From 13-2-20CM-66-19 sp036273735 (GTDB lineage Bacteria > Pseudomonadota > Gammaproteobacteria > Steroidobacterales > Steroidobacteraceae), in the NCBI GenBank assembly GCA_036273735.1, contig DASUHA010000053.1, forward strand, positions 1 through 64,000: DNA of 64,000 nt, given 5' to 3'. This document shows positions 16,875 to 25,731 of the stretch, piece after piece (positions within the stretch are counted from its first letter, which is position 1; every line of letters begins with the position of its first letter). The position numbers and the translations under genes were made by a program. Below the pieces are notes generated by a model. That model did no database searches. It was not told the origin of the DNA and worked only from the letters and a program-made list of their open reading frames with translations.

Positions 16875-17121
16875 CTCTTCTTCTCTTCTTCCGCAAATCG
16901 ATCGACGCCTCGGAGAATACCAAGCCTGCGCGGCAGCAACACAGGGCAAGCACTCGGCCGCAAGGCCATGAAGTTCTCCAAGCAATTGAAAGAACTAGGC
17001 TTCTTGCATTCCGTTCTATCCCGCGCTACCGTCCGGCTCACCGGTCGCTCTTCAAAGAATGTCAAACCGTGCGACGCGGCACCCAGCCCTCGCGCCGTGC
17101 GGCAGGAGCCGGAGAAAAGTC

Positions 17122-18771
17122 ATGTTCATGCAACTGCTCGATCCGCTGCACGACCTGACACTCACCTGTCTGGTGGCACTGATCCCTGTGGTTTTGCTGC
17201 TGATCCTGCTGGCGGCATGCCGCTGGCCCGCATGGCTCGCGACCCTCGTCGGCTCGGTCATCACGTTCGTACTGGCCGCGTGGGTCTGGAAGATGCCCCT
17301 GGGTGCCGGCTGGCACGCCTATCTCTATGGTGCCGCGACCGGTGTGTGGAGCGTCGACTGGATTACGGTCTGGGGCATGGTGCTATTCAACACACTGGCA
17401 GTGAGCGGCGTCTTCGAGAACTTCCGGCGCTGGCTCATCGCGCAAGGCAGCATGGACGTGCGCGTGCAAACGATGTTGTTTGCGTGGGCGTTCGGCGCGC
17501 TGCTGGAAGGGCTGGTAGGGTTCGGGTACCCCTGGGCAGTCGTGGCACCGATCCTCATCTCTCTCGGCATCTCGGACCTCAACGCCATCCGCGTAGCGGC
17601 GATCGCCAACAATGCGCCGGTATCCTTCGGGGCCCTCGGCGCGCCCATTATCGCGCTGGCCGCGGTGACCAACTATCCTCTGCTGGCGCTGTCGGGTTCC
17701 GTTGGCACGATCGTAGCGGTACTTGCGCTGTTGCCGCCATGGGTACTGCTGTATCTCGTTTCCGGCGCAAAAGGCATGAGGGGCGGCTGGCCGCTGGCCG
17801 TGGTCGGCTCGCTGGCGTACATCGCTGGTCAGTATCCGGTGGCAGAGTATCTCGGCCCGTATCTGCCGGACGTCACGGGGTCCATTGTCTGCTTCATAGC
17901 GCTGCTGGCACTACTGAAGGTCTGGCAGCCGAAGTCCGTTCTCGGTTATGGCGGCGTTCCGGTCGATGCCGCCCTGGCCCGGCAGACGAAGGGACACGGC
18001 CTGAGCTCCGGGGAGGTCGCGCAAGCCTGGATGCCCTTTCTCGTTCTGCTGATCGTGGTGGCGGCCTGGACCGGTCCCTGGTCACCGCTTCCAAAGAAAA
18101 CCTGGTTCACCGCACAGGCAGTAGCATGTTCGTCTCTGGCGGCCACCTGTGATGCGGCGAAGCCCGGCGTTACGGCGACATTCAAGTTCGCACCCTACGT
18201 GGGCGGGACAGCGATCCTCGCGTCCTGGATCATCGTGGCAGTGCTGCTGCTGATGATGGGCAGGCTCAAAGGCGCACAGGTCGGCGAGATCTTCCGTCGC
18301 ACCTTTCACCAGATGTGGGGAGCGTGCCTCGTCGGCGTGTTCATCTTCGGCCTCGCCTACGTCTTCAACTATTCCGGCATGGCCGCATCGCTCGCCAAGG
18401 GCTTCTTGAGCATGGGCACCGCATTCATCGTGGTCTCCCCCATCCTGGGCTTCATCGGCGTAGCGCTGTCGGGCTCCAACACCTCGACCAACGCGATGTT
18501 CGGCAAATTCCAGGCCCTCGTGGCCAGCCAGCTCGGCATCCCGCTGCTGCTGCCGCCGACGCTCAACTCCGTCGGTGCGGAGATCGGCAAGCCTGTCGCG
18601 CCGCAGACGGCCAGCGTGGGTGTTTCGACCAGCAAGTTCGTACGCAAGGAAGGCGACGTCATCCGCCACAACATGGGCTGGACATTCATTCTGCTCGCCT
18701 ATCTCATGCTCATCGCGGTCGGGTTCTACTTCCTGCACCCGGCCGCCATGATGTTGAAACCGGCTCCTTAG
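17122..18771 (+). CDS. lctP: L-lactate permease, LctP family
   Basis: A polytopic transporter of about 549 residues that imports lactate or glycolate with protons. It has some 12-14 hydrophobic segments (for example CLVALIPVVLLLILLAAC, LLALSGSVGTIVAVLALL). Family motifs are ALLEGLVGFGYPWAVVAP, APVSFGALGAPIIAL and SGSNTSTNAMFGKFQ, followed by IGKPVAPQTASVG. The start at 17122 is supported by GGAG eight bases upstream; the frame is open to an earlier ATG at 17059. No lactate dehydrogenase gene is adjacent, so it stands alone between a GH13 enzyme and an outer-membrane protein gene. Confidence 0.92.
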   Translation: MFMQLLDPLHDLTLTCLVALIPVVLLLILLAACRWPAWLATLVGSVITFVLAAWVWKMPLGAGWHAYLYGAATGVWSVDWITVWGMVLFNTLAVSGVFENFRRWLIAQGSMDVRVQTMLFAWAFGALLEGLVGFGYPWAVVAPILISLGISDLNAIRVAAIANNAPVSFGALGAPIIALAAVTNYPLLALSGSVGTIVAVLALLPPWVLLYLVSGAKGMRGGWPLAVVGSLAYIAGQYPVAEYLGPYLPDVTGSIVCFIALLALLKVWQPKSVLGYGGVPVDAALARQTKGHGLSSGEVAQAWMPFLVLLIVVAAWTGPWSPLPKKTWFTAQAVACSSLAATCDAAKPGVTATFKFAPYVGGTAILASWIIVAVLLLMMGRLKGAQVGEIFRRTFHQMWGACLVGVFIFGLAYVFNYSGMAASLAKGFLSMGTAFIVVSPILGFIGVALSGSNTSTNAMFGKFQALVASQLGIPLLLPPTLNSVGAEIGKPVAPQTASVGVSTSKFVRKEGDVIRHNMGWTFILLAYLMLIAVGFYFLHPAAMMLKPAP

Positions 18772-18788
18772 CCCCCGTTCTACCTGCA

Positions 18789-21083
18789 TCAGGGCTGGAA
18801 GTAATAGCTTCCCTTGAGGAAGAACGACCGTTGCTGGGGCTGCAGCTGGCCATCGACGATTTCCTGATACCCTTCCGAGCTGCCGGCGTAGAAGACGGTC
18901 CACGGATTGATCTGATAGCCGATCAGGTACTGGGTGCCGAGGGTACCGGTGCGAGGCGCAGTGCCCGCCGGGTACAGCGCAACGTCATTCCGCAGGCTCT
19001 GCCCCTGTCCGATCACGTCCGCGAACAGGCGCGCGGTGAAGAACCAGGCGAAGCGAAGATCGTAGACATTGGCGGTGAACAGCCGCCTGCCGGCCAGGTC
19101 GAGCTGCTCATAGTTGTCCACCACGTCGATCTTGAGGTGTTTGCCGGGACCGAAGTGGAACGTGGTGGTGACCGAGAGGAGCCTGCCCTTGCGTACGCCG
19201 AGGTAGTCCACGCCGTCACCACCGACTGCATCGACCTCCCCGTAGAACCAACCGGTCGGCTGCGTGATGGCGTCCATCTCATACTGGTCGAGCGTGAAGG
19301 TCTTGCCGCGGAAGTACTGCTCATCGCGCGTCACGTAAAAGTACACCCGGCTCTGGTAGTCGGCCTTGAGGAAGGCATAAAGCCTGACCTTGCGGTCGAG
19401 GTTCGGGCCGCCATCAGTAGCCCGCGTCCAGTTGGAAATCGTGCCGAATCCCGAAGTCTGCCACCAGTTCTTGTTCGACGCGTAGAAGTCGTACTCCCCC
19501 AGGAAGGCGCCCTGATCGTACCCGACCTGCGGCAGATAGCCGAGATCGGCCCGGAAACCGTCGGCGACGTGGCTCAGGTTGAGATCGAAGTTGTAGTTGT
19601 GTCGGGTGCGGGCATAGTCCAGGGTCCAAAGCAGACCCTTGACCGTTCCCGGGGAAGTCCCAAAGGCGCTCGCCACCTGACCGGGATAGCTCGTGTTCGA
19701 GGAGCCCACGAGGGCGGTCACGGCATCGCTCGGATCGATCTGCCAGATACCGTCAGCCGCGTAAAGGCTGCTGTGATAACCGCCGCCGTCGCGGTCCGAA
19801 GCGTACACGCCGAACGCCGAAGCGCCGATATCGTACCGGTAGCGCAGCAGCTCATCCCGCGTGCTGAAGTCGAATGATTGGCTCGTCGAGACTTGGCGGC
19901 CGGGAAGCAGGATGCTCGTGACGGTATCCTGGGTCGCCAGAGCGCCGATCTCATTGGCTCCCATTTGACCGACCAGCTTCGTCGCGAAGCGCGGGTCGGA
20001 TATCGCGAGCGTGTCCACCAGCGCTCCCGATGGATTGAAGGTATCCGAGCTGAAACGCAGGTTCGGTGTGTTGAACACCTGGGTGCCCTGCTCGAAGAAG
20101 GGCCGATTCTCCTTGTAGAAGATCGCGAACTGCCGATTCGCGCTGAGCTGCAGCACATCGGGTGCGACTTCGGAGAAATTGGGATCCACTGTCGCGGACC
20201 ATTCGAGGTCGGGGCGCAGCACCCAGCGCGCATCGAGACTGCCCTTCAACGTTGGCGATCCATGGTCGAGGTCTCCGGAGGCGCTCTTTCTCGAGTCGGT
20301 GCGAATCGCGGTGACCGCGGGAATCACCTGAAAGTCGGCGGGGGTCGTTTTGATGGCCGTCGCGGTGCGCACCGGCAGCATGCTGCAGAGGGTGCAGCTG
20401 CTGTCGAAATCCACGGGCTGGCTGAAGAGCTGGTGACGGACGTTGCGCGGCCAGTTGCGAAAGAATATGAACCCCCAACGCTGTGGGTCCGGGCTGTGGG
20501 GAAATTTGATCGAGGCGAACGGTATTCTCATGATCACCTGATAGCCCGTAGCGGTGCGCGCGGCAGTGCAGCTCCAGACCGCATCCCAGGAAGAGAATTC
20601 GTTGTTCTGCTGTCGGAATGCGTCCCATTCCGTGCCACCGGGCGTACAGAATATCTCGTACGCCCATTGCGCATCGTTGAAGGGACTCAGGAAAACACCG
20701 ATGTAGTCATCGGAGTAGCTGCTGATGTCATCGTGCTCCCGATAGCGAAACTGGATGTCACCGGGATGGGGATCGTGCGCGTCGAAACGCAGCCACAGCG
20801 CATCTGCGGTGTAGCCGGCATCGACCTGGGTGGATACCGGCGCGGGGGTGTTGTGCTCCGGATCGATCTCATAACCTATGGAGAAGTGCGTGGCGTGCTG
20901 CCACGCAGCAGGCGTCGGCGTTCCGTCCTTCTCTGCCCAGGGAGTCAGGTCGGGGATACGTGGGACGGCAGCTGTGCCGGATGCCGCCGCCGGCTGCAGC
21001 AGTCCGGCCGCAATCACGGCCAGGGTGAGGAGTGCAAGCTCGCAGAGGCGCGTGACGGGTTTTGGCATTTGGCTGAGTGGCAT
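18789..21083 (-). CDS. DUF5916 / CBM9-like outer-membrane protein
   Basis: A protein of 764 residues with a signal peptide (ALLTLAVIAAGLLQPAAA). The N-terminal part resembles a family 9 carbohydrate-binding fold (LWLRFDAHDPHP, YIGVFLSPFNDAQWAYEIF, GYQVIMRIPFASIKFP). The rest is DUF5916: WSATVDPNFSEVAPDVLQLS, RQFAIFYKENRPFFEQG, and a long series of amphipathic strands ending in F-x-L-K-G-S-Y-Y-F-Q-P, as expected of a beta-barrel. Such proteins are common in Xanthomonadales-like and Bacteroidetes genomes, often with exported peptidases; the transported or bound ligand is unknown. Confidence 0.85.
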   Translation of the reverse strand: MPLSQMPKPVTRLCELALLTLAVIAAGLLQPAAASGTAAVPRIPDLTPWAEKDGTPTPAAWQHATHFSIGYEIDPEHNTPAPVSTQVDAGYTADALWLRFDAHDPHPGDIQFRYREHDDISSYSDDYIGVFLSPFNDAQWAYEIFCTPGGTEWDAFRQQNNEFSSWDAVWSCTAARTATGYQVIMRIPFASIKFPHSPDPQRWGFIFFRNWPRNVRHQLFSQPVDFDSSCTLCSMLPVRTATAIKTTPADFQVIPAVTAIRTDSRKSASGDLDHGSPTLKGSLDARWVLRPDLEWSATVDPNFSEVAPDVLQLSANRQFAIFYKENRPFFEQGTQVFNTPNLRFSSDTFNPSGALVDTLAISDPRFATKLVGQMGANEIGALATQDTVTSILLPGRQVSTSQSFDFSTRDELLRYRYDIGASAFGVYASDRDGGGYHSSLYAADGIWQIDPSDAVTALVGSSNTSYPGQVASAFGTSPGTVKGLLWTLDYARTRHNYNFDLNLSHVADGFRADLGYLPQVGYDQGAFLGEYDFYASNKNWWQTSGFGTISNWTRATDGGPNLDRKVRLYAFLKADYQSRVYFYVTRDEQYFRGKTFTLDQYEMDAITQPTGWFYGEVDAVGGDGVDYLGVRKGRLLSVTTTFHFGPGKHLKIDVVDNYEQLDLAGRRLFTANVYDLRFAWFFTARLFADVIGQGQSLRNDVALYPAGTAPRTGTLGTQYLIGYQINPWTVFYAGSSEGYQEIVDGQLQPQQRSFFLKGSYYFQP

Positions 21084-21234
21084 CGTTTAGCTATTGGACT
21101 TCTCCTGCGCCGGATGGGTTTAAAGAGATCTCGGCCAGCCGGCGGATTGGACCCTGGCACGCGGGACTTCCGCCGCCCGGCGTGATCGAGCCTCTGGCGG
21201 TAGGGACAGCATGGGCTATGCCGGCCATGGCGAT

Positions 21235-21284
21235 GACCTGCCGGGAGGAGGCAGGTCACGATCTCAGCGCTCAAGGTCGCTGAG
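21235..21284 (-). terminator. Double hairpin downstream of the reductase-fold gene
   Basis: Two perfect stems lie side by side: GACCTGCC-N7-GGCAGGTC (21235-21257) and CTCAGCG-N8-CGCTGAG (21263-21284). They follow the stop of the gene at 21304 (minus strand) and precede the start of the DUF5916 gene. No U-run follows on either strand, so this is a possible transcript-end or 5' structure rather than a standard intrinsic terminator. Confidence 0.4.
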
Positions 21285-21303
21285 GGCAGCACGGCCTGTC
21301 GCT

Positions 21304-21909
21304 TTACCGGATTACCCGGTAGCGTACGTGGACCGCTTGGGGTGTGGCGACGGTTTCGATCATCTCGAGAGGCAGGTCGTCGACGCTTCGCTCGAACAGG
21401 CGCCGGCCGTCGCCCAATAGCAGCGGCGCGATGTGCAACCGGAGCTCGTCAACCAGCCCGGCCGCCAGCAGCTGTTGTGTCGTCGCAGCGCCGTGGACCA
21501 TCACGTCCTTGTCTTCCGCCTGCCCCTTCGCGACATCGACCGCCTCCCTGACGTTTCGGCAAAACGTAAATGCCGACGTACCCTGCGGCACGATGGAGGG
21601 CGGCGCATGTGTCAGCACCACGACGGGCAACCCCGGAATGGGGTGGGATCCGCCCCAGCCATTCACCAGATCATAGGTCCGCCGTCCCGTCAGCAGCGCA
21701 CCCGTCGTCTCGAACAGCGTCTCGACGAATTCACGATTACGGCCTTGCGGCCGAAAGAACGCATTCCGTTCGTAGGGTTCAGGACCGACGAGCAGCCAGT
21801 CATGAAGCCGGTGCGCACCCCGGCCGCCGAAAGCATGGCCCGGTGCGTCACCGGGCCCGGCGATGTACCCATCCAGTGAAAGGGACATCTCGACGACGAC
21901 TCTCGGCAT
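21304..21909 (-). CDS. Dihydrofolate reductase-fold / RibD C-terminal domain protein
   Basis: A protein of about 201 residues of the RibD-C/YyaP group. It begins MPRVVVEMSLSLDGYIAGPG, has LLTGRRTYDLVNGWGG (NADPH-binding region) and KDVMVHGAATTQQLLAAGLV before ELRLHIAPLLLGDGRRLF. These are diagnostic of the family, which binds NADPH and is usually annotated as a riboflavin-biosynthesis-like reductase without a known substrate. The Met at 21909 is preferred over 21933 because the family motif starts there. No riboflavin genes are adjacent. Confidence 0.88.
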   Translation of the reverse strand: MPRVVVEMSLSLDGYIAGPGDAPGHAFGGRGAHRLHDWLLVGPEPYERNAFFRPQGRNREFVETLFETTGALLTGRRTYDLVNGWGGSHPIPGLPVVVLTHAPPSIVPQGTSAFTFCRNVREAVDVAKGQAEDKDVMVHGAATTQQLLAAGLVDELRLHIAPLLLGDGRRLFERSVDDLPLEMIETVATPQAVHVRYRVIR

Positions 21910-22061
21910 ACCGGCTCTCCTGCAGGACTTCACACGCTTGCGTGGCGCGGATACGCCGGAATCCTCAGGCTACACCGCGAGGCCGCCCCGGATCCTCTCA
22001 CGGCATCCGGGGCGGCGCATCCCTTTTTCGGACAGAGTCGATCCCTACCGACTGCTCACGG

Positions 22062-24170
22062 TCAATTGCTCAACAGAACGGCAATGCTCGTTGCCGTAAA
22101 CGTGCCGGTCACCGTGTCGAAGCGACCGGATGCGGTCACCGCGATGACCGCCGACCCACCATTCAAATCGCTCGAGAGCTGGCTGACGAAGGCCGAGAAT
22201 GTGCTGAAATTCTCGTTCATCATGACATTCGCGTGGCCGATCGTGAAGGAGTCATCGCCTTGCGTATCGGGCACGACAGTGAGAGTCGCCAGCTGCCGAA
22301 CATCGATCCGCCTGTCACCGATCTCGATGATCGGATCATTGCCATCATCGTCGCCAGATCCGCCGTTGTCACCTCCGCTGCTTCCGGGCATGCTGTTGTC
22401 GTTGCAATCGTTGCTGGATCCAGGCCCGCTGTTGTCATTCCCGCCCGGACCCTGGTCGTGTACCGTCGTCATCGGCGGAGAGCTGCCGTCGCCTCCATCG
22501 GTTCCGCCGCTATTGCCGCCGTCGTTCGAATTGCAGTCTCCGCTGGTACCGAGCGACGACAGATCGATCACGAGCGAGGTGCTGCTCGAGGTCAGATCGG
22601 TGAAGACCGTCGTCGAGCCGTGCCGCCCGAAACGCAGCCGCAGATCTGCCTCGATCGACGGCGCGGTAATGAGCGTGTCTGCGTTGAAGTCCGGCGGCGC
22701 CGTTCCGAATCCGGTCACGAACCCCAACGCGAGCGCAGACGAGTTCACCGACAGACCGGACTGCGTCAAGGTGCCAGTGTTCACCACATAAGCGGATGGA
22801 CTCGCATCGTTCGCCGTGCTCGAGCCTGTGCCGCTGAAGTCGAAAACGTCAGTGGGCAGGCCGCCGAGCGACTCCAGGTTGAGGGTAAGGCTGCCGTCGG
22901 AGAGCAGCGTCACAATCCCCGACGCCCGGGTCACGTCAAGGTCCACCTCACCGGCGGTGGAATCGACAGTGACTGCACCGTCACTGCCCTTGCTCACCGA
23001 CCCGGAGGCATCAACTTTCTGACCCGGGGAGATATCGGCGATGCTGAAGGAACCTGCGTGCCCCTCCTCCGTGACCACGGTCGCAGGACCGATCATCACG
23101 GTCGCATCCTTCGTCTCGAAGTCGAAGTCTCCGTCCGAGCCGCTCCACGTCGCATCACGAACGGTGAGCGTCGTCTGACTGCGGGCGATGACCGTTCCCG
23201 AGATGCTGTCTTCTCCCGCGCGCTCCAGGCTGCTCCCCGCCAGGACCATGGTCGCCGTAAAGCTTGGCTGATTTCCCTCCTGCACCGTGCCGAATGCGGC
23301 TACTTTGGTGCCCGATCCGACCGCCGCCAGCGCAGTCAGTCCCGCATTGCCCGAATAGGCCGTACCGTTGATCTGATACCTGGTCGACGAGCCGACCTGC
23401 ACGGTCACCTGGCCAGACTTGTCCTCTTGATCCTCATCGTGAAAAGGCATTATGTTGATGACGAAGTCCTCGCCACTCGTGCTCACCGAGGCAAGCGAAC
23501 CCCGGGCCCGCAACGGCGTTACGTCAGATGGCGCGACACTCGCGACCAGAGTCGGCGCCACCGTTACGGTATCGGCCATCATGTCCACCGTGTTGGAAAC
23601 GCCGAGATTGAAGTCGAGCGCCAGTCGCGCAATCTGTCCTGCGGTGATATGGAGGTGATGCGCGTTGTCGAGCTGCACGGTCACCGTGAGCGTACCAGTG
23701 ATTGGCGCTCCCGATGCATCCATCGGACTCAGCGTGACGGGATGTCCGGTACCGTCGTCCGCAGTGATCTTGGAGTTGGCGTAGTCGATCGTCAGTTTGG
23801 CGCTGACGTAATCGGCCACCGGAATCTGTCCGGCGGTGAGCACCTCACTGAGGTCGACGAGTTGGGCGAAATCGACCTTGGTAGTCGCCGGAATCGTCTC
23901 GACCATCGTGCCGTCGGCGGTCTGCAGCTGCAGCGAAGTGAGCGAAACGATATAGCTCAGGAAGTCTCCCTTGGCGTCGGTCATGGTTATCATCGCCGCG
24001 CCGCAATTCGCCGAATTGCAGGCGCTGCCTGACGGCGGCGGCCCGCCCATGGAGGGGCTGGCGCTGTAGCCCATGCCCCCGCCGCATGCCGCCAGCAGCA
24101 GAAGGGCCCCGCTGGTGGCGAGAGCCGCCGCGAGCCGCCGGCCAAGAATGGGTCTGATCGAAGCAGACAT
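22062..24170 (-). CDS. DUF4382/DUF5666 exported lipoprotein
   Basis: A protein of 702 residues with a lipoprotein signal (ATSGALLLLAACGGG; the lipid would attach to the Cys of LAAC). Residues about 35-200 match DUF4382 (ITMTDAKGDFLSYIVSLTSL, AKLTIDYANSKI). Several DUF5666-like beta units follow (SISGTVIARSQTTLTVRDAT, KVDASGSVSKGS). Near the C-terminus lies a low-complexity linker of Gly, Asp, Asn and Ser at about residues 545-620, before a last beta unit (GRFDTVTGTFTATSIAVLLS). GGAGGT lies six bases before the ATG at 24170. It is probably anchored in the outer membrane or periplasm; the role is unknown. Confidence 0.8.
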   Translation of the reverse strand: MSASIRPILGRRLAAALATSGALLLLAACGGGMGYSASPSMGGPPPSGSACNSANCGAAMITMTDAKGDFLSYIVSLTSLQLQTADGTMVETIPATTKVDFAQLVDLSEVLTAGQIPVADYVSAKLTIDYANSKITADDGTGHPVTLSPMDASGAPITGTLTVTVQLDNAHHLHITAGQIARLALDFNLGVSNTVDMMADTVTVAPTLVASVAPSDVTPLRARGSLASVSTSGEDFVINIMPFHDEDQEDKSGQVTVQVGSSTRYQINGTAYSGNAGLTALAAVGSGTKVAAFGTVQEGNQPSFTATMVLAGSSLERAGEDSISGTVIARSQTTLTVRDATWSGSDGDFDFETKDATVMIGPATVVTEEGHAGSFSIADISPGQKVDASGSVSKGSDGAVTVDSTAGEVDLDVTRASGIVTLLSDGSLTLNLESLGGLPTDVFDFSGTGSSTANDASPSAYVVNTGTLTQSGLSVNSSALALGFVTGFGTAPPDFNADTLITAPSIEADLRLRFGRHGSTTVFTDLTSSSTSLVIDLSSLGTSGDCNSNDGGNSGGTDGGDGSSPPMTTVHDQGPGGNDNSGPGSSNDCNDNSMPGSSGGDNGGSGDDDGNDPIIEIGDRRIDVRQLATLTVVPDTQGDDSFTIGHANVMMNENFSTFSAFVSQLSSDLNGGSAVIAVTASGRFDTVTGTFTATSIAVLLSN

Positions 24171-24409
24171 GGGAAGACCTCCAGAGTGCCGGTCGTCGAT
24201 CCTCGGAACCGGCCTCACGATTGGGCCATCGTTTAGGATTACCGCGACCGCCCGACGCGCTGACTCGCCTGTTGCGCGAGTCCTCACCTCGAACGTCGTG
24301 TTGACCGTAAGTTAGGATTGGCCGTTGTAGAGTTCTATATTTTTATGACGCCAAACCGCGACATGGGAGGACGAATCGGCAGGGCCTGCCTGCCCGCGCG
24401 CGTAATTGA

Positions 24410-24730
24410 ACGCCAGGCGGCCGGCCGGGTACATACCATTTTCAGCAGGAGACTTGCGCGGCGTGTGAGAAGAGCGATCCGCAGCATCGGGGCGTTACCC
24501 GATACTACGACATCGTTCCTAACCAGCGCATCGTCTCGAGCGAGGTCGTCGAGGCGCAGGGACGGAAGCTCCTGATCACCATGGCGATCGTCACCTTCGA
24601 GTCGGAGGGAGCGGGAACGAAGGTGAGGGTGACCGCGCAACTGACACCCTTCGCCGGCGAGCAAATGCTCGACGGCGCCAAGATCGGTCACAACGCCGCT
24701 CTCGACAATCTTGTCGCGGCCATGCGGTGA
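24410..24730 (+). pseudogene. SRPBCC (AHSA1-like) domain remnant
   Basis: A frame open from the TGA at 24407-24409 to the TGA at 24728-24730 reads RGVTRYYDIVPNQRIVSSEV, then LLITMAIVTFESEGAGTKVR and AKIGHNAALDNLVAAMR. This is the C-terminal two thirds of an SRPBCC / activator-of-Hsp90-ATPase-like lipid-binding domain. No usable start codon precedes the conserved part, and the N-terminal strands are missing or shifted out of frame, so the gene is broken. Such proteins often sit beside ArsR regulators, but none is seen here. Confidence 0.6.
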
Positions 24731-24898
24731 TCGAGCGGCCCGCTAAAACCTGAAAGATCAATCGCTTACGCGGCCCGTGGAGCCGCGGCGCCGAGCGCCT
24801 GGGTGGCCCCGCCAATCCGCGCGCGGGCTTGAGCTTGTCGCCGCTGCAGGCGAGACTTGTGCCGGTCGCCTCCGGGCTCTGCGCGTTCCAATCGATCA

Positions 24899-25663
24899 AT
24901 GCTGCTCGAGCACATCCAGTATTTCGCCGGGATCGTATTCATCGCCGTGGCGGCGCTGCTGCCGATCATCGATCCGTTCGCCGGAGCCCCCATCTACCTC
25001 GCCATGACCTCGGGTCTCACCTCGACCGAGCGCGCGCGCATGGCGAAGCTCGTGGCGCTCAACAGCTTCGTGCTGCTGCTCGCATCCATTCTCGTCGGCG
25101 CCTACGTTCTCGATTTCTTCGGGGTCTCCATTCCGGCCGTGCAGATTGCGGGAGGTCTGGTCGTCTGCGCGCTCGCATGGTCGCTCCTGAATGGCCCGAT
25201 CAGCCCGGAAGTCTCCGCCTCCGCGAGCCCGCCCAACCCCGACAGCTTCGCGCAACGCGCTTTCTATCCGCTCACGATGCCTCTCACCGTCGGGCCAGGC
25301 TCCATATCGGTCGCCATCACGCTCGGCGCGAATCCGCCGCGGGGATTGAGGGACCTGTTGACGACCACGCTCGCGCACGTGGTCGGGGTGCTGATCACCG
25401 CTCTGGCGATCTACTTGTGCTATCGATACGCGGACCGCCTGGTGCGCCGACTCGGAACGACCGGCACCAACATCATGATTCGCCTGACGGCCTTCATTCT
25501 GTTGGCCATCGGCACGCAGATCATCTGGAACGGAGTGCGGACGCTGCTCGACGGCGTGCTCCATCCGAGCGCCGGCAGCCCGGCTTCGGCATCTGTGCTT
25601 TCCGGAGAATCGCCGTTCGAATGCTCCGCGACTGTCGCTTGCCGTCTCAGGGGGCTCTCGTGA
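24899..25663 (+). CDS. MarC-family membrane protein
   Basis: A protein of about 254 residues with six predicted membrane segments, of the MarC (UPF0056) family. Diagnostic parts are LLPIIDPFAGAPIYLAMTSG near the N-terminus, FYPLTMPLTVGPGSISVAIT in the middle and IMIRLTAFILLAIGTQIIWNG at the end. The family is of unknown transport function despite early links to multiple antibiotic resistance. The last 35 or so residues (after LLDGVL) are serine/alanine rich and longer than usual. Its TGA overlaps the GTG of a short ORF (GTGA, 25660-25663). Confidence 0.9.
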   Translation: MLLEHIQYFAGIVFIAVAALLPIIDPFAGAPIYLAMTSGLTSTERARMAKLVALNSFVLLLASILVGAYVLDFFGVSIPAVQIAGGLVVCALAWSLLNGPISPEVSASASPPNPDSFAQRAFYPLTMPLTVGPGSISVAITLGANPPRGLRDLLTTTLAHVVGVLITALAIYLCYRYADRLVRRLGTTGTNIMIRLTAFILLAIGTQIIWNGVRTLLDGVLHPSAGSPASASVLSGESPFECSATVACRLRGLS

Positions 25664-25731
25664 TCCGTGCGGCAGGGCTTGCCCTCGCGCTGGCCCTATC
25701 ACCGTTCGCTGCCCCGGCAAACGCTCCGTGA
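25660..25731 (+). CDS. Possible 23-residue hydrophobic peptide
   Basis: A GTG-initiated ORF encodes VIRAAGLALALALSPFAAPA followed by NAP, which looks like a bare signal peptide. It is linked to both neighbours by GTGA overlaps: with the MarC stop at 25660-25663 and with the LysR start at 25728-25731. AGGGGG lies six bases before its GTG. It may be a real coupled small membrane peptide, or the left-over start of a lost exported protein. No family can be assigned. Confidence 0.35.
   Translation: MIRAAGLALALALSPFAAPANAP

Noticed and set aside
18082..18903. 273-residue minus-strand ORF over the lactate permease
   Set aside because: Charged, low-information sequence opposite membrane helices of LctP; a shadow.
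21570..24032. 820-residue plus-strand ORF opposite the DUF4382 lipoprotein gene
   Set aside because: Arg/His-rich composition with no motif. It is the antisense shadow of a gene with a clear lipoprotein signal and ribosome-binding site.
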